From TMED14 sp038145075 (lineage in GTDB: Bacteria > Bacteroidota > Bacteroidia > Flavobacteriales > Schleiferiaceae), in the NCBI GenBank assembly GCA_038145075.1, contig JAYQOY010000027.1, positions 1-20,455 of the forward strand: a stretch of 20,455 nucleotides of DNA. Direction: 5' to 3'. A program made the translations under genes and the position numbers. The notes beneath the pieces are model-generated. The model did not search any database and was not told the origin of the DNA. It saw nothing but the letters and a program-made list of their open reading frames with translations. How positions within the stretch are numbered: position 1 is the stretch's first letter; each line of letters starts with the position of its first letter. Below are positions 7,250-14,268 of this stretch, piece after piece.

Positions 7250-8536
7250 GTGATTAAAAAAATCTCTTTCGTCCTGCTTTTTTCCGGGTGTTTTTTCAGC
7301 GGATTCGGGCAAAATGCAAAGCCCGAGATCTTCCTCCATCCGGACTTCCAAGGATTTCAACTCTACCCGGGAGGCCAGCCCCAGCACATTGCTACTGTTG
7401 CGCTCGGTGAGGCCAACGCCTTGCAGCTTTCGTACGACGATCTCAGCGCTAACACGCTGCCTTTAAATTATACGTGGATTCACTGCGACCGCAACTGGTC
7501 TCCCTCTCCCCTGCTCGCTTCCGAGTACCTCGAAGGCTTCCTCGAAGGACAGGCCTCTCCCGGCTTGCTTTCGTTCAATACCTACCAGCCCTACAGCCAC
7601 GTTTCGATGCGTTTGCCCCAAGCTTCGTGCATGCCGCGGATTTCGGGGAACTACTACTTGGTTCTCTACGAAAGCGATCCCGCCGAGTACTTGGTCAAAT
7701 ACCCCGTGGTTATTTATGAGAACGCCGTGGGCATCCAAACGTCGATTCACCGCACCGCCCCGTTGGAGCTTGTCAAAACCCACCAAGAAATTGACGCTTT
7801 GGTCGACCTCACCACCTTTTCGGTCCAAAATCCCTTCGACGACGTCCAATGGAGCGTGGTCCAAAACCGCGACTGGAACAGTCTGCGCAGCTTCCGTCCC
7901 CGCTACCTCCGCAACGGCCACTACGATTTTGACTACAACAACGGCGAAAATGCCTTTCCCGGGAACAACATCTTCCGCTTTGTCGACAGCAAAAACATCC
8001 CCGTTCCCACCTTGCGAATTCCTCGCTACGATCTTCAGGAGCGCTGGCATGCCTATGTCGTGACGGAAAAGCCGCGCGGGATTGATCCCTTTGTCAACCA
8101 GGACGACGCGCGCGGCGCATTTGTCCCACGCAAGCAAAACGCCACTGCGGAAACGGAGGCGGACTATGTGGTTTTGGACCTCGCGGTGGAAGACTTGGAA
8201 AAGTCCGGTCAGCGGGCGATTTATGTGGTGGGGGATTTTAACCAGTACCAGCCTCGGGACGAGCATCAGTTGCTGTATTCGCCGACGGATGGGACGTATT
8301 CGGGCCAAATTCTCGTCAAGCAAGGCTATTTGGAATACCATTTGGCCGAATGGGATGCCGAAACTGCCTCCTGGGACTACCTCTTTACCGAAGGCAACCA
8401 TTGGAATTGCCCCAACGAATACACCTCCTTCCTCTACCTCCGCCAATGGGGCCAACGCTACGACCGAGTGATTGGGTACAGCCAAGCGTTTACCAACGGC
8501 ATGCTGGGCCTCAACGTTCAGATTAGCACGAAGTAA
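7250..8536 (+). CDS. Type IX secretion plug-family protein (DUF5103)
   Basis: The protein resembles the DUF5103 family, described as plug proteins of the Bacteroidota type IX secretion system, which close the SprA translocon pore on the periplasmic side. It has a signal peptide of about 21 residues ending GFGQ, then a beta-rich exported domain beginning NAKPEIFLHPDFQGFQLYP. Family-like segments are YTWIHCDRNW, SGNYYLVLYE, FRFVDSKNIP and, near the C-terminus, GDFNQYQ, EGNHWNCPNEYTSFLYLR and GQRYDRVIGY. At 428 residues it has the family length. The start is GTG at 7250, which places the Lys-rich n-region correctly. It is divergent from nqrA and shows no clear -7 box of its own. Whether it is the plug proper or a paralogue cannot be told from sequence alone. 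Confidence 0.85.
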   Translation: MIKKISFVLLFSGCFFSGFGQNAKPEIFLHPDFQGFQLYPGGQPQHIATVALGEANALQLSYDDLSANTLPLNYTWIHCDRNWSPSPLLASEYLEGFLEGQASPGLLSFNTYQPYSHVSMRLPQASCMPRISGNYYLVLYESDPAEYLVKYPVVIYENAVGIQTSIHRTAPLELVKTHQEIDALVDLTTFSVQNPFDDVQWSVVQNRDWNSLRSFRPRYLRNGHYDFDYNNGENAFPGNNIFRFVDSKNIPVPTLRIPRYDLQERWHAYVVTEKPRGIDPFVNQDDARGAFVPRKQNATAETEADYVVLDLAVEDLEKSGQRAIYVVGDFNQYQPRDEHQLLYSPTDGTYSGQILVKQGYLEYHLAEWDAETASWDYLFTEGNHWNCPNEYTSFLYLRQWGQRYDRVIGYSQAFTNGMLGLNVQISTK

Positions 8537-8635
8537 TCCCTTTCGGAAGACCATGGAGTAGGCGCGACCGGAGGAGGCCTCTTGAACGAAGGCTTTGGCA
8601 AACGTTTTCTACCGGCTGCCATCCCCTGCGCGTCC

Positions 8636-8643
8636 TACCTTTG
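8636..8643 (+). promoter_or_regulatory. -7 promoter box for the Sua5 gene
   Basis: TACCTTTG is a perfect match to the TAnnTTTG element and is identical to the nqrA box. It ends 8 nt before the ATG at 8652, implying a very short leader or leaderless mRNA. It lies inside an upstream in-frame extension of the ORF, which argues that the extension is not translated. No convincing TTTG sits at the usual distance upstream, so this is a tentative call. Confidence 0.4.
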
Positions 8644-8651
8644 CGACCATC

Positions 8652-9590
8652 ATGCATACCGAACACGCCGAGCTGTCTTCCGCCATCGCCGCCTTGCGCG
8701 AGGGACACCTGGTGGGACTTCCCACCGAGACGGTGTACGGCTTGGCCGCAAACGCCCTGGACGCTGTGGCGGTTGCCCGCATTTTTGAAGCGAAGAAGCG
8801 TCCGCACTTTGACCCCTTAATTGTGCATATTGGCCGACGTTCGGACGTGTACGTAGTGGCCCGTGAGGTTCCCGCCGAAGCAGCGGTCTTGATGGAGGCT
8901 TTTTGGCCTGGGCCGCTCACCTTGGTTCTGCCCAAGCAGCCTGCCATTCCCGATTTAGTCACCTCTGGCCTGAACACCGTAGCCCTTCGCATGCCCCAGC
9001 ATCCGGTGGCTTTGGAGCTCCTGCAGGCATTGAACTTTCCCTTGGCGGCGCCGTCCGCCAACCCGTTTGGCTATGTGTCTCCGACCACGCGCCAGCACGT
9101 CCTGGATCAGTTGGCCGATGAAGTCGCCCTGGTGTTGGAGGGCGGACCGTGCACGGTGGGGGTAGAATCCACCATCGTCGGTTTTCCGGACGGGCACGCC
9201 ACGGTGCTGCGGTTGGGCGGTCTTTCCGTGGAGGCCTTGGAAAGCTGTTTGGGCCATAGCGTGAAGACGCACCTTTCCTCCAGCCAGCCGCATGCCCCCG
9301 GGCAATTGGACAGCCACTATGCGCCGGCGCGGGCGATTAAACTGGTGGCGCATGGGGAGGCTTGTCCCGCGCCGGGCGCACCTTTCGTGCGTTTTTTCAA
9401 CGAAGCCCAGCCGGAATGGAGCCTGAGTGCCGACGGTACAACGGGGTCCGCAGCAGCGCGGTTGTTTGGGCTCCTGCGTCGCTTGGACGAGGCGCCAGAC
9501 GGGCCAGAAGTGTGGATAGAAAAGGCGCCGGAAGCGGGCTTGGGACGAGCGATTAACGACCGCCTTACGCGGGCCGCGCACCGCGCCTGA
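8652..9590 (+). CDS. L-threonylcarbamoyladenylate synthase (Sua5/YrdC family)
   Basis: This enzyme makes threonylcarbamoyl-AMP from threonine, bicarbonate and ATP, the first step of the t6A modification at position 37 of ANN-decoding tRNAs. The N-terminal YrdC domain shows PTETVYGLAANA (24-35), EAKKRPHFDPLIVHI (46-60), WPGPLTLVL (85-93), and APSANPFGYVSPTT (133-146). The linker PGQLDSHYAP (216-225) and a C-terminal Sua5 domain follow, so this is the long Sua5 type rather than short TsaC. The ATG at 8652 gives 312 residues and begins just before the conserved domain. An upstream in-frame start at 8595 would add 19 residues that overlap the promoter box. The 3' end overlaps lptB on the other strand by 26 nt. 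Confidence 0.95.
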   Translation: MHTEHAELSSAIAALREGHLVGLPTETVYGLAANALDAVAVARIFEAKKRPHFDPLIVHIGRRSDVYVVAREVPAEAAVLMEAFWPGPLTLVLPKQPAIPDLVTSGLNTVALRMPQHPVALELLQALNFPLAAPSANPFGYVSPTTRQHVLDQLADEVALVLEGGPCTVGVESTIVGFPDGHATVLRLGGLSVEALESCLGHSVKTHLSSSQPHAPGQLDSHYAPARAIKLVAHGEACPAPGAPFVRFFNEAQPEWSLSADGTTGSAAARLFGLLRRLDEAPDGPEVWIEKAPEAGLGRAINDRLTRAAHRA

Positions 9591-10305
9591 GCTCAAAGTT
9601 TTGGCCCAAGTACACGCGTCGAACGACGGGGTCTGCCGCTAGTTCTTCGGCGGTGCCGCTCTTGAGAATTTTCCCTTCAAACATGAGGTAGGTTCGGTCC
9701 GTGATGGCCAAGGTTTCCTGCACATTGTGGTCGGTAATCAGCACCCCAATGTTGCGGTTCACCAGCTGAGCGACAATGGATTGAATGTCTTCAACGGCGA
9801 TAGGATCGACGCCTGCAAAAGGCTCGTCCAGGAGAATGAAAAGCGGGTCGGAAGCGAGGGCGCGCGCAATTTCCGTGCGGCGGCGCTCCCCTCCGGAGAG
9901 GAGGTCTCCGCGGGTCTTGCGAATTTTTTGAAGGCCAAATTCCGTGAGGAGGGCTTCCGTGCGTTCCGTGATTTCCTTTTTGGCAAAACCGCGCCACTCA
10001 AAGACGGCGGCAATGTTGTCCTCCACCGTCATTTTGCGGAAGACGGAGGCCTCTTGGGCCAGGTAGCCGATGCCCTTTTGCGCACGCTTGTACATGGGAA
10101 GGCGGGTAATGTCTTCGCCGTCGAGGAGCACGGATCCCGCATCGGGCTTGACCATGCCCACGACGGTGTAGAAGGAGGTGGTTTTGCCGGCCCCGTTTGG
10201 ACCGAGAAGTCCCACAATCTCCCCCTGATTCACGTGAAAACTTACATCGTCCACCACTTTGCGGCGGCGGTATTCTTTTACAATGCCTTCAACGTGGAGC
10301 TTCAT
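9565..10305 (-). CDS. lptB: Lipopolysaccharide export ABC ATPase LptB
   Basis: LptB is the cytoplasmic ATPase of LptB2FG, which extracts lipopolysaccharide from the inner membrane and drives it towards the outer membrane. All ABC motifs are intact: Walker A GPNGAGKT (35-42), Q-loop in YLAQEASVFRKMTVEDN (81-97), signature LSGGERRR (136-143), Walker B and D-loop FILLDEPFAGVDP (156-168) and H-loop H193 in ITDHN. The segments GEIVGLLGPNG and LAQEASVFRKMTVEDNI are characteristic of LptB rather than other ABC ATPases. The 246-residue length is usual. The start overlaps the tatC stop by 4 nt (ATGA), so the two form an operon. The 3' end overlaps the convergent Sua5 gene by 26 nt. Confidence 0.96.
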   Translation of the reverse strand: MKLHVEGIVKEYRRRKVVDDVSFHVNQGEIVGLLGPNGAGKTTSFYTVVGMVKPDAGSVLLDGEDITRLPMYKRAQKGIGYLAQEASVFRKMTVEDNIAAVFEWRGFAKKEITERTEALLTEFGLQKIRKTRGDLLSGGERRRTEIARALASDPLFILLDEPFAGVDPIAVEDIQSIVAQLVNRNIGVLITDHNVQETLAITDRTYLMFEGKILKSGTAEELAADPVVRRVYLGQNFELRRGARPA

Positions 10306-11096
10306 GCCTGTTTGGGTTGTACCGCTTTACTGACCAAGATACTCGCCTCGTACAGGAGGGCAACAGGGATCGTTACGATGATTTGAGAGAAGACGTCCGG
10401 CGGCGTGATCACTGCGGCAAGTGCCAAAATACCAATCCACGAGTGGCGTCGGTAGGTCCGCATGCCTTGGGGGGTGACGATGCCCACTCGGGACAAGAAG
10501 TAGACCACGATAGGCAGTTCAAACAAAACGCCACAGGCCACAACGATGCTCGCTACAGTCGATAAGTAGGAACCCATTTCGATCAAATTGGTGATTTCAT
10601 CTGAAACGATGTAGTTGGCCAAAAATTGTATGCTCAAGGGCGTAATCAGGTAGTAGCCAAAGAGGGCCCCCGAGAAGAAAAGCAAGGAAGAAATGCCAAT
10701 AAACGCGACCGATTTGCGGCGCTCCCCGTCGGTCAAACCTGGGGCAATAAAGAGCCAGAGTTCGCGCAATACAAAGGGAAAGGCCGCTACCAAACCCGCC
10801 ATAAGCGATAAACCAATGTGCAAGGAGAACTGTCCCGCCATTTTGCTGTTGAGAAGATCCATCTTGATCTCACCCACACACAACGAATCGTTCCCCATCC
10901 ACTTCCCTAAGTCGCAGAACCACTGGTAGGTGATGAACTCCGGGGATTTTGGCGCCAAGAGAATGTCATCAAAGAGTATGGAACGAAAGGCAAAGGCCAC
11001 CCCTGCAGCCACTAAAACCGCTAAACTGGCCCGCATCAAGTGCTTGCGCAAGGCACCGAGGTGCTCCAAAAAAGTCATGGAATCCGTGCTCGACAT
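10302..11096 (-). CDS. tatC: Sec-independent protein translocase TatC
   Basis: TatC is the core receptor of the twin-arginine translocase, binding signal peptides of folded exported proteins. Six hydrophobic helices are visible. The N-terminal motif FLEHLGALRKHLMRA (about 9-23) and the cytoplasmic-loop segment RELWLFIAPGLTDGERR match the signal-peptide binding site. The late segment TPPDVFSQIIVTIPVALLYE is also characteristic. Between helices 1 and 2 is a longer periplasmic loop, common in Bacteroidota. The ATG at 11096 gives 264 residues. A second ATG at 11078 (MTFLEHLGA) is a possible start, because the promoter box lies only 6 nt above the first. No tatA/tatB-like gene is adjacent. It is translationally coupled to lptB. 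Confidence 0.95.
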   Translation of the reverse strand: MSSTDSMTFLEHLGALRKHLMRASLAVLVAAGVAFAFRSILFDDILLAPKSPEFITYQWFCDLGKWMGNDSLCVGEIKMDLLNSKMAGQFSLHIGLSLMAGLVAAFPFVLRELWLFIAPGLTDGERRKSVAFIGISSLLFFSGALFGYYLITPLSIQFLANYIVSDEITNLIEMGSYLSTVASIVVACGVLFELPIVVYFLSRVGIVTPQGMRTYRRHSWIGILALAAVITPPDVFSQIIVTIPVALLYEASILVSKAVQPKQA

Positions 11097-11102
11097 GTTG
11101 GG

Positions 11103-11110
11103 CAAAAGTA
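11103..11110 (-). promoter_or_regulatory. -7 promoter box for tatC-lptB
   Basis: On the minus strand TACTTTTG matches the TAnnTTTG consensus, and a CTTG (11130 to 11127) lies 16 nt upstream as a possible -33 element. It ends only 6 nt before the tatC ATG at 11096, so the mRNA would be leaderless or translation starts at 11078. It occupies the 58-nt gap shared with divergent recQ. Confidence 0.4.
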
Positions 11111-11154
11111 GTTTATAGCGTAACTTCAAGAACCCATTTACGAATACAATTCTC

Positions 11155-13329
11155 GTGCTATCTCCCGCCAAGAGCAAGGACCTTCTCAAGTCATTCTTTG
11201 GATTCAATGATTTCAAGGGCAACCAGGCGGACGCCGTTGCGTCCATCCTTGGAGGGACGGACACCTTTGTCATGATGCCCACTGGAGGGGGCAAATCGCT
11301 CTGTTACCAACTGCCTGCTTTGCAAATGGACGGCTTAGCGGTCGTCGTTTCGCCACTTATCGCGCTGATGAAGAACCAAGTAGATGCCATCCGGAGCTTC
11401 GCGGCCACGGACAGCATTGCGCACGTGTGGAATTCGTCGCTAACGAAGCGGGAAATGGTTCAGGTCCGTCAAGACCTGAGTTCAAGAGCGACCAAACTGC
11501 TCTACATGGCTCCAGAATCCCTCAACAAGGAGGAAAACATTGCCTTCTTGCGGGAATTGCCAGTGAGTTTTTATGCCATTGATGAAGCGCATTGTATTTC
11601 GGAATGGGGGCATGATTTTCGGCCCGAATACCGCCAGTTGCGCCAGGCCATCAACGCCATTCAACGCCGACCCATCTTAGCCTTGACGGCAACGGCCACC
11701 CCAAAAGTGATGTCAGACATCTTGAAGAATCTGGACATGGACGATCCGGCCGTGTTCACCAGTTCCTTCAACCGACCCAATTTGTTCTATTCGGTCCAAC
11801 CGAAAACCAACGTAGAGAAGGATATGATTCGACTCCTTCGGGAGCACGAAGGCAAATCCGCCATCATCTACTGCCTCAGTCGGCAAAAAGTGGAAGAAGT
11901 TGCGCAGCTCTTGCAGCTCAACGGCATCTCTTCCCTACCCTACCACGCGGGATTGGACAGCGGCACGCGGGCCCGTCACCAAGACGCCTTCCTCCAAGAA
12001 GACGTTACGGTCATTGTGGCTACGATTGCCTTTGGCATGGGCATCGACAAGCCGGATGTGCGCCTGGTCATTCACCACGACATCCCCAAATCCTTGGAGA
12101 GCTACTACCAAGAAACCGGCCGCGCAGGACGCGACGGCGGCGAAGGGATTTGCGTCACCTACTACAGCGAAAAGGACATTGAAAAGCTGGACAAGTTTTT
12201 AGCCCGGAAACCCGTAGCCGAGCAGGAAATCGGACGGCAACTGCTGCAAGAAGCGCGCGGCTATGCATTGACCTCCACCTGCAGACGGCACTACCTCCTC
12301 CATTACTTTGGGGAGGAGTACACAGCAACGTCGTGCAAAGCCTGCGACAACTGCCAAGGCTCCCCCACGGATTACGATGCAACGGCCCACGCACGCTTGG
12401 TCCTAGAGACTGTCTGGGCCGGAAAAGACAACTTCCGCACCCAGCAAGTGGTCAATACCCTGATTGCGAACGAAACGGCCATCTTGAAAACCTTTGGTGC
12501 GCGTGACCTGGACCAATGGGGCAAGGGCAAAGACCAGTCAGAGGGCTTTTGGATGGATTTGGTCCGTCAGCTCATCTTACAAGGTTGGCTTCAAAAAGAC
12601 ATCGAGCGCTACGGCATCTTGAAAATTACCGAGAAAGGCGAAGCTGCCTTTGCGAACCAAACAAGCTTTAGTGCCCGCGCGTACCGCGTACTCATTGACG
12701 AGTCCGTTGAGCTAGGCGCTGCAAAACGGGGCGCAGCGCTGGATCCAGAACTGTTCGGGGCGCTCAAGGCTTTGAACAAGCAACTCGCGAAGCAGCGCGG
12801 CATCCCACCCTATGCGCTCTTTGCAGAGACCGCCCTCCAAGAAATGGCGACCTCCTACCCCATCACCGAAGACGAACTCAAAGTCATCCCTGGCGTGGGC
12901 GAGGCCAAGGCCAAGCGCTTTGGAGCGGCCATGATCAAGGCCATTGCACAGCACGTAGAGGACAACAACATTGAGCGCCCGGATGATTTCACCATTCGGT
13001 CCGCAGGACAGAAAGGCTCGCTCAAAGTCTATGTGATTCAATCCATGGACCGTCGCCTCTCCTTGGAGGAAATTGCCAAGGCGAAGAGCTTGAGCGAGGA
13101 AGACTTGCTTCGTGAAATGGAACTCATTGTCCAGAGCGGCACACGCATTTCACTCGATTACATTCTCGAGGAGCAGCTCGATGAAGATTCCGTGGACGAA
13201 ATCATGGACTACTTCAGCGAAGAGTCCGAAACGGGAGACATCGCCGAAGCCTACAAAGACTTCGACGGTGCCTACACGGAAGAGGAATTGCGACTGGTTC
13301 GCTTGAAGTTCCTCTGCGGCGTAGTCTAA
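11155..13329 (+). CDS. recQ: ATP-dependent DNA helicase RecQ
   Basis: RecQ is a 3'-5' superfamily 2 helicase acting in recombination and replication-fork repair. The helicase core shows Walker A TGGGKS (43-48), the DEAH box (143-146) followed by the aromatic-rich loop HCISEWGHDFRPEYR, TATATP (177-182), and motif VI QETGRAGRDGG. The RecQ-C-terminal zinc site has C375, C393, C396 and C399. A winged helix follows, then an HRDC domain (about 535-610, ending in a helix-hairpin-helix VIPGVGEAKAKRFG). A C-terminal extension of about 100 residues is likely helix-turn-helix and rich in acidic residues. At 724 residues this is the long Bacteroidota form. The start is GTG at 11155, placing MLSPAKSKDLLKSFFGF at the usual N-terminus. 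Confidence 0.97.
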   Translation: MLSPAKSKDLLKSFFGFNDFKGNQADAVASILGGTDTFVMMPTGGGKSLCYQLPALQMDGLAVVVSPLIALMKNQVDAIRSFAATDSIAHVWNSSLTKREMVQVRQDLSSRATKLLYMAPESLNKEENIAFLRELPVSFYAIDEAHCISEWGHDFRPEYRQLRQAINAIQRRPILALTATATPKVMSDILKNLDMDDPAVFTSSFNRPNLFYSVQPKTNVEKDMIRLLREHEGKSAIIYCLSRQKVEEVAQLLQLNGISSLPYHAGLDSGTRARHQDAFLQEDVTVIVATIAFGMGIDKPDVRLVIHHDIPKSLESYYQETGRAGRDGGEGICVTYYSEKDIEKLDKFLARKPVAEQEIGRQLLQEARGYALTSTCRRHYLLHYFGEEYTATSCKACDNCQGSPTDYDATAHARLVLETVWAGKDNFRTQQVVNTLIANETAILKTFGARDLDQWGKGKDQSEGFWMDLVRQLILQGWLQKDIERYGILKITEKGEAAFANQTSFSARAYRVLIDESVELGAAKRGAALDPELFGALKALNKQLAKQRGIPPYALFAETALQEMATSYPITEDELKVIPGVGEAKAKRFGAAMIKAIAQHVEDNNIERPDDFTIRSAGQKGSLKVYVIQSMDRRLSLEEIAKAKSLSEEDLLREMELIVQSGTRISLDYILEEQLDEDSVDEIMDYFSEESETGDIAEAYKDFDGAYTEEELRLVRLKFLCGVV

Positions 13330-13377
13330 CGTTGGTAGCGCTTACCGCATGGTCGGATACCTGCCGGCATCCTCCCC

Positions 13378-13521
13378 TTAATTCTGAACAAAATAAACGG
13401 CCTCATCGGGCCAGGCTGCGGGTTTGAGAACCTGCAGAGCACGTGAGTAGGCGAGGATTTCGGAGAGTTTTTGGGGGGTCAACGTTGGGAACGTCGTGGG
13501 TTCAGGAGTAGCGTTTGCCAT
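13378..13521 (-). CDS. Small hypothetical protein downstream of sigma factor
   Basis: A 47-codon ORF with an ATG at 13521 and TAA at 13378 lies 54 nt downstream of the sigma factor gene on the same strand. The predicted peptide has a Thr/Pro-rich start (MANATPEPTTFPTLTP), an amphipathic helix (QKLSEILAYSRALQVLK) and a short hydrophobic end (AVYFVQN). No transmembrane segment or cysteine is present. The helix has regular hydrophobic spacing that looks protein-like rather than random. I do not recognise a named family with certainty. Its position suggests co-transcription with the sigma gene, so it could modulate that sigma factor, but this is only inference. It fills the otherwise empty space between recQ and the sigma gene. 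Confidence 0.5.
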   Translation of the reverse strand: MANATPEPTTFPTLTPQKLSEILAYSRALQVLKPAAWPDEAVYFVQN

Positions 13522-13575
13522 AGGCGTTGTTTCGGGTTTACCTACCTAACGCAAAATCTTTCTCCTGCGTATGCC

Positions 13576-14148
13576 CTAGTCGATTTCTACCCCTAAAATT
13601 TTTCGCAGGTTGCAAAGCGCATAGCGGAAACGCCCAAGCGCCGTGTTAATTCCCACCCCGGTTTCCTCCGCGATGTCCTTAAAGCTCAACCCGGCGTAAA
13701 TGCGTAAAAAAACAACTTCGCGCTGCTCTTCGTTCAAGTAGTCCATGGCCGTCTTAACATCTTCGTGCCATTGGGCGCGTAGCGCTAATTCTTCTGCGTT
13801 TAGGCCTTCATCGGACATTCCAAGTACGCCATCACCGCAGCGCTCCATAGATAGCTCTGGATTGCGTTTTTCCTTCCGGAAGTGATCGATAATCATGTTG
13901 CCCGCCATTCGGTGTAGAAAGGCTGAAAATTTTCCCTTTTCCTTGTAGTCACCCGCTTTGACGACCCGAATAAATTTCATCCACACCTCCTGATGCAAAT
14001 CCTGCGCAAGGTCTTCATCCAAAACCTTCACATAAATCTTGCGCAATAAACTGTCTGAATGGCGGAGAATTAGACATTCGAGCGCGTGCTCTTGACCTTT
14101 GACGTACTTCGACACCAATTCGGCATCGCTGCAACCTACGATAGACAT
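13576..14148 (-). CDS. RNA polymerase sigma-70 family (ECF-like) sigma factor
   Basis: The 190-residue protein has the two-domain layout of extracytoplasmic-function-type sigma factors. Region 2 (about 22-95) includes DLAQDLHQEVWMKFI and FSAFLHRMAGNMIIDHFRKEKR for -10 recognition. Region 4 (about 132-187) includes LNEEQREVVFLRIYAGLSFKDIAEETGVGINTALGRFRYALCNLR, whose helix-turn-helix contacts the -35 element. The GVGINTALGRFRYAL ending is typical of a widespread Bacteroidota sigma group. No anti-sigma gene with a membrane helix is next to it. Instead a 47-codon ORF follows. It is divergent from uvrA across 120 nt. The ATG at 14148 begins MSIVGCSDAELV, appropriate for the family. Its regulon cannot be inferred. 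Confidence 0.93.
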   Translation of the reverse strand: MSIVGCSDAELVSKYVKGQEHALECLILRHSDSLLRKIYVKVLDEDLAQDLHQEVWMKFIRVVKAGDYKEKGKFSAFLHRMAGNMIIDHFRKEKRNPELSMERCGDGVLGMSDEGLNAEELALRAQWHEDVKTAMDYLNEEQREVVFLRIYAGLSFKDIAEETGVGINTALGRFRYALCNLRKILGVEID

Positions 14149-14225
14149 AAACCCAGATGTTTAGAAATAGCGTAGGAATTTGGTCGATAGGCCTGTCTTT
14201 TTTAGAATTATTCACGAATCTAGCA

Positions 14226-14255
14226 TTTTTCCCCCAACTACAAAGGGTATTTTTG
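14226..14255 (+). promoter_or_regulatory. Predicted uvrA promoter
   Basis: TATTTTTG (14248-14255) fits the TAnnTTTG -7 element. A TTTT tract at 14226-14229, 18 nt upstream, could serve as the -33 element. The box ends 13 nt before the uvrA ATG at 14269, giving a very short leader. No LexA-type (SOS) palindrome is obvious in the 120-nt intergenic region. Confidence 0.45.
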
Positions 14256-14268
14256 CGTTTTCCCTGCT

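Noticed and set aside
7463..8554. 363-codon open frame antisense to the DUF5103 gene
   Set aside because: Its product shows no recognisable domain. The sense frame has a signal peptide and family motifs. Such long shadows are expected from GC-rich codon bias.
11097..11294. N-terminal extension of TatC by 66 residues
   Set aside because: It overlaps the recQ start on the other strand, is not hydrophobic or TatC-like, and runs through the promoter box.
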